This document shows, in pieces, positions 12,011 through 24,249 of a stretch of DNA of 64,000 nt. A model generated the notes under the pieces. That model ran no database searches. It was not told where the DNA came from and saw nothing but the letters and a program-made list of their open reading frames with translations. Position 1 is the stretch's first letter. Each line of letters starts with the position of its first letter. This DNA comes from Hirundichthys speculiger (taxonomy: Eukaryota; Chordata; Actinopteri; Beloniformes; Exocoetidae). The translations under genes were made by a program, and so were the position numbers. Location: assembly GCA_018398805.1 (NCBI GenBank), contig JAGFBZ010000739.1, positions 800,001-864,000 of the forward strand. The letters run 5' to 3'.

Positions 12011-12143
12011 TTCTTCCTTTTCACATTTTTGACAACTCCTAAAATTTCATCCAAATCTGTCCATAACTTTTTGAGTAATCTTGAACACAGACAAACAAAC
12101 AGATAAACGCTGGCAAAAACATAACCTCCTTGGTGGAGGTAAT
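12008..12143 (+). repeat. 3' fragment of repeat E1
   Basis: The interval matches the last third of E1 from the AGTTCTTCC block to the terminal CTTGGTGGAGGTAAT. It lies in the same orientation as the full E1 at 11105. The order full E1, E2, (AT)n, E1 tail suggests that E2 with its AT tail landed in, or beside, a second E1 copy. Confidence 0.8.
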
Positions 12144-13544
12144 ATGTTTAGTGAAACATCCTATAGGATAATATTTTCAGGGTTGTCTGCTAGCTGAAGT
12201 ACAAGTTAGGTGATATTGTAGGACAATGAATATAAGCATTAAAATCTAGAACAGAATGGCTTAAAAAAGGAAATCAACCTTTTGGAACTCCGGGTCAGAA
12301 CCCAGACCTTCTAACCCCGTACAGGTGATGTGGATTATTGTGGTTTACATAAAGATCAGATCACAAATGAAGGAGAAAGCAAGATATTTTTTTTATTTTT
12401 TTGTCCCTTTAAAACCTAATTTACAGTCAGTGAAGGATTTGTCTGGATTTTTGGTTCGGAGGAGTCTCAAAACAAACAAAAGGTGAAATACATTGGATGA
12501 AAACCAAGAGTAACAGCCCTCCTTAAAATGCTTAGCTTGCCCCTCTCATCTGGCTTTAGAATATTAAATGTTTAATGGCTCACTGCTTATTAATGTTAGC
12601 CATTTTCTTGCCTGAGTGCTTTGATCTCTTCCTGCTCTGTGGCTCATACTGTCTTTTGTGTCTGCATTTGTTTATTTATTTCTCTCCCCTGGTGAAAAAC
12701 CGTTGCCACGGCGCTCACCGTGCTCAGTATCAGACCTCCAACGTCTATGCTGCATGTTGCACGACCTGCAGGTGTCTTTTTGTGCACTTTGTGCCGTGTT
12801 GCATACTGTCGAATGGATGATCACGGTTTACTAACTGTGCTGTATTTCTAAATGACATAACAAGTGCTGATTACGAGGCGGACTTCCTCCCTGTAATTTG
12901 ATGAGCATTAGCCTGCGGCTCCTTTAAATAGAGCCGTCCACAATATGAGCAGAAGAAGCAAATGCAAGCTTTGTTGCATTTTTAGTGTCCCACTACGGCA
13001 CCTGTTTTGCATAATTAGCTGCTGGTACCTCATTAACGGTTATGTATAGACCCAGTCACTTAACATCTAAATGCATGAAGCTCCTACAGCCAAGGTCAGT
13101 TGCAAAATTAATTTAATGTGTTACTGCCAGAGACATGACAGATACTCGGACGTCAGGTAATTGCTTCTTAGAAAAATGGAAGAGTTCTCCCAAGTTAGCC
13201 ATGCGCATGGATGAATATTATAAATTGCAAGGAGGAGCAAATTAACTGGGCTGATATATTATATCTCAGGAAGTGTGGGTTTCCGTCGGAGTATCACACC
13301 GTGTTTTGGCTGATATTTGGTCAATCTGAGTCCATCAAAGCTCTGATGATCAGTCAGGCTGACGGTTCATAACCAGCAGTGGTGTTGCTACAAAGCATCA
13401 GTTGGTGGTCAAGAACTCGGACACGTAAACGTCGTTATTAAATGATGAATGATTGATGATCATAATGGAGTGTCCGATGTGTTCCATAGCCGGTGAAAAG
13501 TAAGAGCTCCAACTAAACACTACTACACTAATGCTCTTAAATTA
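12144..13544. other. Repeat-poor stretch; possible conserved noncoding DNA
   Basis: No transposon signature or coding exon is visible. The part from about 12840 to 13060 has balanced composition and motifs such as GCATAATTAGCTG (homeodomain-like core TAATTA), which is the look of vertebrate conserved noncoding elements. This is an impression only; conservation cannot be judged from one sequence. Confidence 0.3.
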
Positions 13545-14375
13545 CCGTATTTTCCGGAACTATAAGCCGCTACTTTTGTCCCACGCTTTAAACCATGAGG
13601 TTTATACAGAGACGCAGCTTTCTATGAATTTTTCTTCAGCCCTCAGGGGGCGCTCTAGCAGGAAGTGCAAAAACCAAAACACAAACCAAGTAGTTAAAGG
13701 CTATTCTGTTTTTGTTAAGTAGCCTATGTTGGCTATGCTACTCTACATTCATTTTGTGAGCATCAATACCTGTTATTATTGGACAAACTGATTAATCCAG
13801 GTGTGTTTGACTATTGTAGCTACTCAGACACACCTGGATTTATCAGTTTGTCCAGTCAGTTTGTTGGTTCCCCAGCAGATTTCAGGGTTCTGAGTGGACC
13901 CGCCACAGAGGTAACGTTTTAAACGCAGATGCGGACCGGACACAGCGTGGAGTCAGCAGGTCCGCGGTCCGGCTCCAAGGCGAATCCGGCACTCAGTGCA
14001 AGTGGACTCCGATACAGGTCCGTTTCGGATGTCTTTGCTGTGTGGGGTGGTTTCATTACACAGGAGGAGGAAAAATAAAGTAACTTGGTTTTATTCAATA
14101 TCCTCCTGTACACTAAAACCATCAGTGACTTTTCTGTTTCGTTTGATCAGCACTTTTACTGCCGTGTTACAGGTTCTGTTCAGAAACAATCAGTTCAGGT
14201 GTGTGAATAAACACTTATGGTACAAAATCTTTTGATGTAAATATCTTATTTCTCAGCCTGGATACCAGCGGCTTATAGTTCAGGTGCGCCGTATATGTGA
14301 CAAAATATATATTTACTTTAAATTTTAGTGGGTGCGGCTTATATTTAGGTGCGCTTTATAGTCTGGAAAATACAG
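13545..14375. mobile_element. 831-bp non-autonomous element with TA duplication
   Basis: The left end reads CCGTATTTTCCGGA followed by CTATAAGCCGC. The right end, inverted, reads CTGTATTTTCCAGACTATAA. TA dinucleotides flank both sides (13543-13544 and 14376-14377). The CTATAAGC-type subterminal motif recurs several times near the right end. No transposase remains; the minus-strand frame at 13919-14122 is unrecognised. TA target choice points to the Tc1/mariner group or a relative, but I cannot name the family. Confidence 0.75.
13781..13853. repeat. 26-bp perfect-but-one hairpin
   Basis: Arms GGACAAACTGATTAATCCAG+GTGTGT and its complement (one mismatch) flank a 21-base loop. The hairpin lies wholly inside the 831-bp element. 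In a transcript it would fold into a stable stem. Confidence 0.9.
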
Positions 14376-14377
14376 TA

Positions 14378-15189
14378 TTTTCAGCATATTTTTAAGCACT
14401 TTGCGGTTATACAAATTACTTTTCCACTCGTCCTACCAGCCACACTGTCCAATTCTGATCCAGTTCTGATTTGGTTACGATTTGATTTAAAAGTCAACGT
14501 CAATTAACTACAAGTGTCTTGCATCAGACGTTCATGCGAATACCTTTGAAACAGAGTGGATGTGCTCCGATGCTGTTTGGAACGAGTCATTTATACGAAT
14601 GACAGACGACGTCATAGACTTGACAAAGGCAGGATGGAAGCAGGTCAGAGTTGAAGCAATTACAGCTACCCGCGCAACACCGTCCATGATCAGCAGCGGA
14701 TGCTTCACCTCAAGCAGGGGACGTGGTCACGGTTTTAGAGGGCTCATATCACCACAAATATTGAAAAATGTAGCGGGGATGAAAACAACTGCAGATGCAG
14801 GAGAAGCCGCAGGAAAAACACACCGCTAATGGCGCATTGGAAATCATGGTGATGATGATGATGACAGCTGAGAGTTCTTGAGAAAAGAGGAAGAGTATCG
14901 AAAGAGGAGCCTAAATTTTGATAAGCCTGTTGGTTTTTGTGAAGACGATCTGACAACTTCTGAGTCCACTGATTTCATCCCTTTTCCAAACTATGAATTC
15001 TGGAGCCTCATCACCAATCAAACACACAGGTGTGGGCACCAGTTCTTTGAATGGGAAATTTTGAAACCAAACTCCAGATTTTATGACTTTATGATGTGAT
15101 TGTCCCTGAAATGAAAGCTTTCATTGTGCATGGGGCTTGAGGAAAAATCTGAAATTGAGGACTACTGGGCAGGTGATGTTACAATAATC
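14378..15189. other. No recognised gene
   Basis: A plus-strand frame at 14560-14829 and another at 14878-15099 lack family features. A short GAT/GATG run lies at 14850-14863. Confidence 0.45.
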
Positions 15190-15505
15190 AAATTAGAAGA
15201 CAAATCTACTTCCATTCCAAATTTTGGTTCATACTGAAGATATTTCTCATTTACAGTATGCCTTTATCTCAAACCACTTTAAAGTTATAGTCTTTTGAAA
15301 CCTTGATATCAAAATTGAACATTTTCCAATATGGCCGCCACCTTGTGACGTCATAATATGCAAATTATATGAATATTTTCATTCCCATCAGACTTTGAGT
15401 CATACTGAAGAATTTTCTCATTGACAGTATACCTTTATCTCAAAACTGCTTTCAAGTTAGAGCCTTTTGAAATCTTGATATCACAATCGTAGATTTTCTT
15501 GAAAA
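15190..15505. repeat. Two-copy tandem duplication, period 171 bp
   Basis: The block starting near ATTCC and containing CATACTGAAG (15230) recurs 171 bp later (CATACTGAAG at 15401). Both units carry CAGTAT-CCTTTATCTCAAA and CTTTTGAAA-CTTGATATCA in the same order. The units differ at many positions, so the duplication is old. The unit junction carries a CpG-bearing segment with TGACGTCA and ATGCAAAT. Similar sequences are, as far as I recall, dispersed in fish genomes, so this may be part of a transposable element. Confidence 0.85.
15346..15365. promoter_or_regulatory. Perfect CRE next to a perfect octamer motif
   Basis: TGACGTCA (15346-15353, the palindromic cAMP-response element) is followed 4 bp later by ATGCAAAT (15358-15365, the POU-factor octamer). 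A GGCCGCCA stretch resembling a YY1 site lies just upstream (15333-15340). The motifs are visible; any activity is inference. Confidence 0.3.
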
Positions 15506-17067
15506 AAACATTGACGCCTAAAGGGTTAATATCACTGCAAATACATCTCTGCTAGGCTCTTAAAGAGGTCACATGAATTACTAACCTCTACTTGTAAATT
15601 TTTTTTTTTTTTTTTTTCCCTCCCAAAAGATGATGTAGTTTTCTTTTGTGTTCATATTACCTAGAGGTCATGTGGACGGGTTTTCGATGGCTGATGTCAG
15701 TTATCTCAGTCCGAGAATCCTTAACAATCACAGACACACACCTGTGAGCGGATGATGGGCTCATCCGGGGGTTCATGGACCTTCCTTTAATGTTGGCTGG
15801 TTCTTCTGGACATCCAGACTCTGTTACAGAGGGCAGGTTGACACATCTGAAGAAGGAATTGTGTGGTTTCATCAGTTTTAAGGACAGATGATGCTCATTT
15901 CTAAACACACATTCTTCATCAGTCACAGCAGCCTGAGCTGTAAGAAATGACAAACTGATTCATACTTCCTGGGACATTTTTTTTTCCTCCCCAATTAGTC
16001 ATTCTGTCTTTGCCGTCTTGTCTGTTATTTTTTTTTTTTTGTCGTTCATTTATTTATCTTCAGAGACTGTCTCCACGGTTTACGGGGCTGCAGCATTTCC
16101 TGTCTGCTCAGAACGAATGCTGATGCTTATTGAAGATCTTTTTGGCCGAAGCCGAACACAGTCATTATAAAAACTCACCACATAACTCAGCAATATGTTG
16201 AAGTCTGGTAAGCACGGGTCAGATCGATACGGGGAATCGATTCGTGTCACCGCCTGCATTAGCCGTTGGTAAATGTGTAAATGTGAAGCATCCTTTTTAA
16301 AAAGAGGGCATAAACACCTTTCAGGAGAAAAGGCCGCGGGATCTCTTTACATCTGACTGTCCTGACTGTCAGATAAAAGCAGTGGGAAACTTTTAGTTAT
16401 CAGCAGAATTAACGAGGCACGTGTACGGCGCCGCTGCGTTTGATTCAAGACTCTTCGGTCTTACCAGGACCTGACCAGATGTCCTGTCCATGGAGGTAAG
16501 CCAAGTATGAGTCGTCCTTCTTGCCCTTTTTATATTCACATATATGCTTTTAAAAAGATCCCCCTGTTGTTATGACTCCATCCATTAAATCAAGGGTTCA
16601 GCGGCAGCGTGATGATAAATGGCCACTTACGTGGCGCCTTTTTACCAAGAGCTTTACAATTTGTTTCTTCCTCATCCATTCACCGATGCAGAACTTGTAA
16701 TAATATACAGCGTGCGCGCTCCGCGTCCAAACACGTTTCAACATGATGTAGGTGCCGGGGAGGAAGCTGGCAACCTCCTCAGAGGACGACCACTCCGTCA
16801 CCCGAACCCCAGCTGCTCCCATGACGGGGCGAGGAGTCGTCTAAATAAGAACGTATCATCACAAAGCTGGGAAACACAAACACACCTTAGAGCAAACATC
16901 AGCTTTGTTTCCGAGCCAGAGAGGTCGGCCATCTTGGTGCGGTGCTGTGTGATGGCAGGATTTTTAAGAACCGTCATTGCGTTTAGTGGAATATCGAAGG
17001 TAAGAGCTCCGTGAATACTGATAAGGACTTTTTTTTTTGTGTAGAGCAACTGAATGATAAAATCACA
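15506..17067. other. Unique-looking DNA with a CpG-richer segment
   Basis: T homopolymers at 15600-15617 and 16029-16040 aside, no repeat is recognised. CpG frequency rises from about 16200 to 17010. The 131-codon plus-strand frame at 16619-17014 has no family I recognise as a whole; its last part overlaps the candidate first exon described separately. Confidence 0.4.
16952..16999 (+). CDS. Candidate first coding exon (very tentative)
   Basis: An ATG at 16952 opens a 16-codon stretch, MAGFLRTVIAFSGISK, that ends exactly at AAG before GTAAGAG, a near-perfect splice donor at 17000. About 25 bp upstream lies GGCCATCTTGG, a strong match to the YY1 site that often sits at the start of housekeeping-gene transcripts. 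The peptide, rich in Leu, Val, Arg and Ser and lacking acidic residues, would suit the start of a mitochondrial presequence. I do not recognise the gene, see no second exon in the window, and a pogo-like element starts 70 bp downstream. Chance remains quite possible. Confidence 0.2.
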
Positions 17068-17069
17068 TA

Positions 17070-17759
17070 CAGTGATCCCTTATTTTTCGCGTTTAATGGG
17101 GACTGGCGGTCCCCCGCGAAGATCAAAATCTGCGAACTGGAGCCGGAGCCCCTCGAGCCTCAATAATGTGTTTAAAATATGCTTAAAAACCATAAAAAAG
17201 TAGGGAGGCACTGCAGTGAAACAAGACAAAGGCTCAACTGTGGTCTTTCTGTTACCTTCACAGCCTCTGGTCTCTGGAAAGAAACCGCTGGTATTGTGCT
17301 ATTTTTGGCTCATAATTAGCGGCTAACACGCTAACAACATCAAAAGAAAAAGTCTGGTTTCCTCTGCATGGAACGGGCACTTTATTCTGGCACTGCAGGA
17401 ACTTGTAACATCACACAGGTTGTATTGTTGGGCTCCTGTCGGTTAACAGAGAATGTAAATCTATACACGCTGGGCTGCTGTTGATGATCACTACACTTTT
17501 CATCTAACCCTGTTCTCATTCGGCCGTCCCACGACAAACACACTTCATTACCCATAAGGCCACATCATTACCCATAAGGCCACCTTCTTATAGGGGCCAG
17601 GCTGGCTCACAACATTTCTTTACTGTGAGAGAACGTGCACAACATCCTGTGATGTTTCCATGATTTTTAAAATTTTTTTTAATTATATTATATATTCTGA
17701 AAAATCCGCAAATAACTAAAACCGCTGAACTTAAACCGCGAATTGGCAAGGGATCATTG
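17070..17759 (+). mobile_element. Pogo-like non-autonomous element, copy 1
   Basis: The element starts CAGTGATCCCTTATTTTTCG and ends GCAAGGGATCATTG, with TA on both sides (17068-17069, 17760-17761). Two further copies lie at 52272-52910 (same orientation) and 60217-61578 (inverted). The CAGTGATCCCT terminus and TA target are typical of Tigger/pogo elements. The interior contains no transposase I can read. Shared internal blocks, such as GGTTAACAGAGAATGTAAAT, confirm the three are one family. Confidence 0.88.
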
Positions 17760-17999
17760 TATATTTTCCCCAACTTCACAAATGCTTCAATCAAATTTCC
17801 TTAAGCAGAGCTCATGAACTTGAATAGGAAGGACTTACTGGAGCAACATATCAGATCAGTATGATGTGGAACAAATGACTCCTTTGTTGATTAGCCCCAC
17901 CCTCCTCAGTTTTTGTTATTTTTCAATGCATTTCAAAACTCCATCAATCAATAATCTTGCAGGAAAATTGATGGCGTTAACCTAATCATTCCTATACAC

Positions 18000-18420
18000 C
18001 AGCGGTCCCCAACCTTTCTTGCGCCACGGACCGGTTTAACGTCAGGCAATATTTTCACGGACTGGTCTGTAAAACCTGCCGCAGATTAATAGAACAATAT
18101 AAAATGATATGACTGGCATACAAATTGTGGTATTTTCTATTTATTATTATAGACGTAAATCCACTGTGTATTCACATGCAACTTGATTGGAATTGTCCTC
18201 GTAACAACAGAACATCGGTAACATCCTCCCACTGGTCAAGTGATAGATGGATGTAATCGTGAGTATATGGCTTTTTTTTTTTAAATTAAAACATCATTTA
18301 GACTTAGATAATAAATCAAACAGAAGTTCAAATGGAAGTTTTGTTTTTTTTTTTTTCTCACCAGTACAGGTCCTTGGGTCATTTAGTACCAGGCTGGGGC
18401 CCGGGGGTTGGGGACCCCTG
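18000..18420. mobile_element. hAT-type MITE (CAGCGGTCCCCAACC ends)
   Basis: The left end CAGCGGTCCCCAACC and the right end GGTTGGGGACCCCTG are near-perfect inverted repeats, followed inward by the GGACCGG block typical of a widespread vertebrate hAT group. No coding sequence remains. The flanking 8-mers are not identical, so the target duplication has decayed or the ends are slightly off. Confidence 0.85.
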
Positions 18421-19943
18421 TTGTGTGCCATGTCCCAGTCTGGGGTGTTAATGGGAAACAACTCCTCGGCCCCGTGGGCTTCCAGCTGTGTCATTCTGCT
18501 CAAAAGAAAAGTTAATGAAAGAAAAATAGAAAGGGGGGCATGTGGGGGAATCCTACGGATCAAATTTTTGGAAGTAGTCTTGAAATTGGATACTTGTATT
18601 TCTATGAGGGAAGTCTGGAGGACACCAATGCAGGAGGAGACGCATCCAACAGTTATGGAACAAAGTCCTCTACTTCCAAACAAAACAGGAAGGTAATTCA
18701 GTACAGAAACAAAACCACCACCAGAGGAAAAAAAAAAACTGTAAGCAAGAAGGCGAGCACAGGAATGAGACAGCGTAGCAAACAGAGAGCGACTGGCAGG
18801 GAAACAAGGAAATATGAGACAATACAGACGCTCGGAGGTGCTGGCAGACATGAGCGAACATCGGAAGTCAAACAAGAACTTAGCACACGCAGAAAAAGAC
18901 TCAAACTACAACATAACGTCAAGAAACCAGCAACAAAAACAGGACAGAAAAGAAAAAAAAATACAGAAAAATAAATACAAAAAGAAACATGAGTCTAGAG
19001 GTCCAAACATAACATGGATCCTCAAACAGTTTTGACATGTTAAAACATTCAATCAGCAAACAAACTCCATGAAACGCCATCATTATATCACTGCATGCTT
19101 TAAAGTCAAAACCGATTATTACTGTGGTCATTTGTCTTGTTGGATTGTGACTACTTCTAATGTAATTTAATGGATTTATAAAAGCATGACAGCTCCACTA
19201 AAGCTCTTTACTAACTGCATTTTAATTAACCTCCCAACAAAGATAACTGACAGTATTAACACGTTAAAATATTTACACACACAAATCCAATTTGTTCACT
19301 GATTAGAAAGAACAACTGTCAAATAAATGAAGCATGGGGAGAAGAAAAATGGCTCCCTGCAGAAATGTACGAGAGATGAAGGAAAGTCGAGTACGGCATG
19401 TCAGAACTGTACTTATCTCTGCAGCCCACTTGATCAAATGCATTTATTGATTTTGCTTCACTTGCATGGACAGAAAGAAAGAAAGAAAGAGTTGGAGTGG
19501 GGCGTGTATTATTCTGTCATTCGAAGCGCTGATTAGTTATTACTTCACGTCTGCAATTTCATCCACATTTAAACCATTGAGTGTGATTTCACACCGCCAT
19601 TCTCCTGATCCAAATCATTTGATTTCATTCGTTTGTAAAACTCGCAGCGCCTTTGTTCGGTTTTTCTCTTCACTCTGGGAAAATCCAAGCGCACCCAGAT
19701 GCATCGCTTCAGATCACGCAGCAGCGTTCTCACTGCTTATCGATCATGAAAAAAACCCAATACTGTCGATGCAGAGAGGAGATCTCCTGCTGTGGAAAGC
19801 GCCGAAGTAATTCTTCCTTCAACAGTTAAGTTTTAAGATGAAACTACGGTTGGAGAGGAATGTAATGCCGTCCAGGAGGTTGAGCGAGTTAAAATTACAG
19901 AGCTGTGACACGCTCACCAGCCAAAGATATTCCAGATAATCGT
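18421..19943. other. No recognised gene; purine-rich tract
   Basis: From about 18690 to 18985 the plus strand is strongly purine-rich, which opens a 144-codon lysine/threonine-rich frame. This is expected from composition. A (GAAA)n patch lies at 19472-19491. Nothing else is recognised. Confidence 0.5.
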
Positions 19944-19951
19944 GAAATAAC

Positions 19952-21277
19952 AAAGGCTGGACAAAGACTACAATTTTTAATCGTGATTAATCGAATTATT
20001 TCCCTGATTAATCATGATTAATCGCATTTTATACGCAAAATCAAATGTTGAATTCAAAAGTAGTGTAAAATGCACTTTTATTTAAATGTTCTGCTGCCGT
20101 ATGAACTAAAGTGTCATAACATTTGTTGTTCAAACACTTTTAACATCAGCACTTGTCAGTTACACATATTTAGTGTAAATCTCATCTTAAAAAATGTAAA
20201 AAAAAAAAAAAAGAAAAAAGCTTATTGTCACTGCCAGGGCATTAATGTCATCCTGTTTTTATAAAAAAAAAAAAAAAAAAGTCTACCAACAAAATCCAAC
20301 AAAATGATTGTGTCTCAGCACAATCAGAACATTAAAATTTCTAAGGTAACAGCAGAAACTTTTAACAGGGAGTTCAACTTGTCAGTTGTTACAAATAACC
20401 TTGTTTGTGTTGAATCCTCCGTCTGAGAGAACTTTAAAATAAAAATGTCCATGTTAGAGTTCAGTAACTTTACCAATCCGTGTATCATTCATTCTTTCCA
20501 TTTTCAATTGACAATCAAAAAAAAATAAAAAATAAAAAGTGACATTAATCCGAATCCGTGTATCATTCGTTCTTTCCATTTTCAACTGTCAATCAAAAAT
20601 TGAAAAAGGAAAAAGGGGCGTTTTATTTCGTTTTTCGTTTTTGAATCCAACATAAAAAAACAAAAAATGCCCGGTCTTTCGTATTTCAATTTTAGACTTG
20701 GATCAAAAATACAAAATTAAAAAATGGGCCATTACATTTTTCATTTTTTAATCTAACACAAAAAATATGAAAAAAGTGCGTGTTTTTTTTATATTTCAAT
20801 TTTGGACTTGAATCAAAAATATGAAATTAAAAAAACAGGCCACAGAACTGAATTTGTTTTATAATGGAGGACTGGACTTTCAGTTGTCATTACACATCTG
20901 TGCTACTAGATGGAGCCGCACTGCAGTAACCAGCTAGAGAACAGCAGGACAGTGAACACATGGAGCAGATCTGATGGAACGTGGAGGAATGACGCCAAAG
21001 TTTTGTTGCAGTCCAGAATTTTCTTTTTAGACAGAATTGTTAATATTGCTACCTGAGTTGCTACCTGAACTGTAAAGTTCACAGATTTTACCGTTCTCCA
21101 TGTCTGTTTTATTTTTTCCTTGTGTTTACTGTTTTTTCTGGTTCTGCAGCAGCCAGTAACAGACTTTTCAAAACAAAAGTATGTGAGCAACATGCGTTAA
21201 CGCGCAATAAAATAAATGTCGGCAATAATAAATTAATGCATTAATGCGATAATACCGCGCTAACTTGCCCAGCTCTA
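19952..21277. mobile_element. hAT element with exact 8-bp duplication GAAATAAC
   Basis: GAAATAAC occurs at 19944-19951 and again at 21278-21285, directly flanking the element. The left end carries AAAGGCTGGACAAAG with ATTAATCGTGATTAATC-like blocks just inside. The right end, inverted, reads TAGAGCTGGGCAAG. Together these are the recognised ends of a vertebrate hAT group with TAGGGCTGGGCAA termini. A fragment of the same family lies at 29087-29452. The interior contains AT-rich tandem duplications and no readable transposase. Confidence 0.9.
20474..20850. repeat. AT-rich tandem duplications inside the hAT element
   Basis: Two adjacent units share CCGTGTATCATTC-TTCTTTCCATTTTCAA (about 20477 and 20557). 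Two later units share ATTTCAATTTT-GACTTG-ATCAAAAATA (about 20682 and 20794). Each pair is roughly 80 to 110 bp apart. Confidence 0.75.
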
Positions 21278-21285
21278 GAAATAAC

Positions 21286-24249
21286 ATAATTGCGGCCCTG
21301 TTTAGGTTTGGTATGCTTTCTTCCTACTGGTTTAGATCAAGACTGCCAAACCGCCAAACCAGCAGGTGTTTGTCTGTTTCGGTTCACGCCCGAGCATGAT
21401 CAACCGTGTTCACGAAATGAACGAGCATCAAGAAGGAGAAACAAAACAGACTGGAGTTTCCCCTGAACACACTGCAGCCTGTCGGAGTGAAAACGCCCTC
21501 AGGCAGGAGATTCAAATGATCGCAGGGTGAATGCAGGTTAAGAAGAAGGATAAATATGAATTTTCCCTGCACCTCACACACTCATTACGCCTCCTTCAGC
21601 CTGACAAGCACATGGCTGGTCCGGACTGAGCTGTAGTAAAAACCACCACCTTTCTGAATGAGCTAACCTTTCAAGGCATCTTGCATAAACAAATTATGCG
21701 AAAACTTGAAAAAAAAAAACAGCTCATTTAAAGTTTTAAGACTTTTGTGAATGTATTTTATAAAGCGCTAAATACATTTCTATTGTAACAAACCAATTAG
21801 TTTTGGGAACTGCAAACCGCAGCTTTTCAGCTGACAGAGATTTATGAGGAAATACGTCCTTTGGGGGGTGAATTCTGAATTGAGCACGAAGCAATCAGCA
21901 TTTCCTTCTGAAATCTGCAAGATCATAATTACTAAGCCTTAGTTAAAAGAAATAGGAGGGGAAAAAAACTGACACCTTGCTCTGGGATAAAAGCAAGAAT
22001 GAGTAATGCATCCAGAGAAAAATCACAGTGGAAGAAAAAAAGTATCCTCTGATGTGTAGAACGCCTTCGATTTTTAGCCTTTTTTTGACAGATTAAAACA
22101 TCGCTGATTAATTGGCCTCGCGGATGCTTCTATTAACGGACAGCGATGTCGGACCGTTGGGGGCAAATTAACTTGATCCTCTATTTTTTTTTTGTTTTCC
22201 AGGACAGAAATAATGAAACCCGTATGGATTAAGCTAAAGTGGACCTGATACCTCGCTAACGTGCAGCTGTAGAAACTATTCCAATATTTGCCTGAACCGG
22301 GGGTGTAAAGGTTCGGTAGTTTGCTCTTATAATTCAGTAAAGCCTTTATTAATGAGATTATCAGGCATTATCATCATTACATCTGCAAGATCGGACCCTG
22401 AAGTCTGAAAGAAAAACCTGGAAAATAAGCTACTTAACGTGCTAATCTTTTAGCATCAGTTCTGTTGTCTGTACGCACCTTTCCACGATTACACTGTGAA
22501 TTAAGCCGCGTGAATATATTCACGGCGGTGATTTCATACCGTGTGCTCAGCCCCTTTGCTTCAAAAACTGAGCAGTTTCACCTTGACGTGACAACTCAGG
22601 ATGTGAGAGATTGATGTGAGACTGAAGGAACAATATGTTTAAACACCTCAAGTCTGACAGGAACAACGTGGCTGCAGCTTTTAACTGCAAAGCGCGTCGT
22701 GTCTCTGAGAGCTGTTCCCTCCGGCATCTTTGAAGTTTTCAAATCTGAGAAATCTGCAGAGGAGGGTGAGTCATGTCGAAAGCAGAAACAGTCACCAAAC
22801 TGGGAACCAGTTCTGGAACTGGAACTGTCTCGAGGTGGCGCCTACGTTCGTTCGCTGCAATTATTCAGAAGGAGCATTTGCATGTTTGCAGACGTGACAG
22901 AGAGGTGATTCTTTATTTTACGCAGTCGCAAACGTCTGTTATTAGTGTGTTAATTAATGGCAGACATTCACACAGTGATCACATGAACAGTAAGTTTCCT
23001 CATTTAGGGCTATGCAGGGTGCTGTCTTGAAATTAAAACCCAACAGAGAAACATTTATCATGGGTTCGCTATTCAGTGGAGAAACGTGCATGTGTACATG
23101 CACAACACCTGACTGGATTTAACTGAACTTTCTTCTGTTAGGCTGCAGCAGTGACATTTCAGTGGCTTACATGGTCCGGGTGTAGTTCCTATTCAGTCAT
23201 TTTGCTCTTTACACCCAACTTCCATGCACTGAAGACCTTAAGTATCTTGGGACTGTTGGGGCTGTTGGGTCTGCGCTCAATTAACCTCCAGTTGAACCTG
23301 GTTTGTTAGGGTGCACCATACAGGCTTGTCCCCAAAATGTGGTTGTCCACAACCAACTGTGATGGCCTGAATCAAACGTAGCTGGGGAGCACTTTTGTAA
23401 TTTGCAGTTCAGCCATCTTCAATAATTCTCAGCCTTTGCAACCTCATTTTATATGCGTGTCAGTTAATCTGCTCCTGCTCTTCTGCACCTGGCATGTGTA
23501 CAACTGCAGACCAGACTTTGATTATACCAGTTGGTAGATTGATGTTTGACTGACCGGTTTAATTACACACTCTGCTCATGGGGTTGGACATGACACTGTG
23601 TGTAGCTTTTGAGCCTTCAAATATGTAATGGTTAAAGCCAGTTCAAACCTTTCAAACAGTCGATGTGAAATAAAATGAGTATGTAATGATGATGATAATG
23701 GTCAAGGTCAAATTTATTGATTTAAAAAATAAAAAAAAGAACAACAACAAAAGATGACCAGATGAAGATAAAAACATACATTAGTCACATCAGGACAAAT
23801 AAAAACACTTAAAAACACAATACTCAGAAAATATGTTTCCATCAGAAACGTTGTGAAACATGAGCAACACGAGTCGTCTTCAGTTTTTCATCAGTAAATC
23901 TGTGGCCAACCCCACCGAATGCGCACGTACCCAGAACAGTTACACCTGTTCGACATAGCCGTGCTTTCTGAAGCTGGCGTGGTGCAGCAGAATGGACAGG
24001 GATGAACTCGGAAAGATACATCAAGCCCGGCTTTCTCAGACATCCAAGATTTCTTAAATCTGCTTCTGTACAGTGGGAGGCCACTAAAGAAGGATCAAAC
24101 CCAGGCGGCAGGGAAACAGATGGACACAGACCAGGAGTCTGTTTCAGGACTCTGTGAACTAAACCTGATCAGGGGACAGTTTACTTCAACATACCCCGAG
24201 TTACTCTCTGTCTCCTCACCTTCACGAAGCTGAAACGGGTTCAGTTTCA
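21286..24249. other. About 3 kb without recognised gene or repeat
   Basis: Open frames here are all under 100 codons and none shows a known domain. The segment 23860-24090 encodes, on the minus strand, an 80-codon frame beginning MASHCTEADLRNLG with moderately high CpG in the DNA. I cannot identify it and it may be an old transposon remnant. Confidence 0.4.

Noticed and set aside
16619..16951. Upstream part of the 131-codon frame as a protein
   Set aside because: No recognised domain and composition changes along it; only the last 16 codons have promoter and donor context.
18000..18420. 8-bp duplication around the CAGCGGTCCCC element
   Set aside because: CTATACAC and TTGTGTGC agree at only three positions, so no duplication is claimed.
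18540..18974. 144-codon Lys/Thr-rich plus-strand frame
   Set aside because: The DNA is purine-rich throughout, which opens frames by composition; no domain, no splice context, no start context of note.
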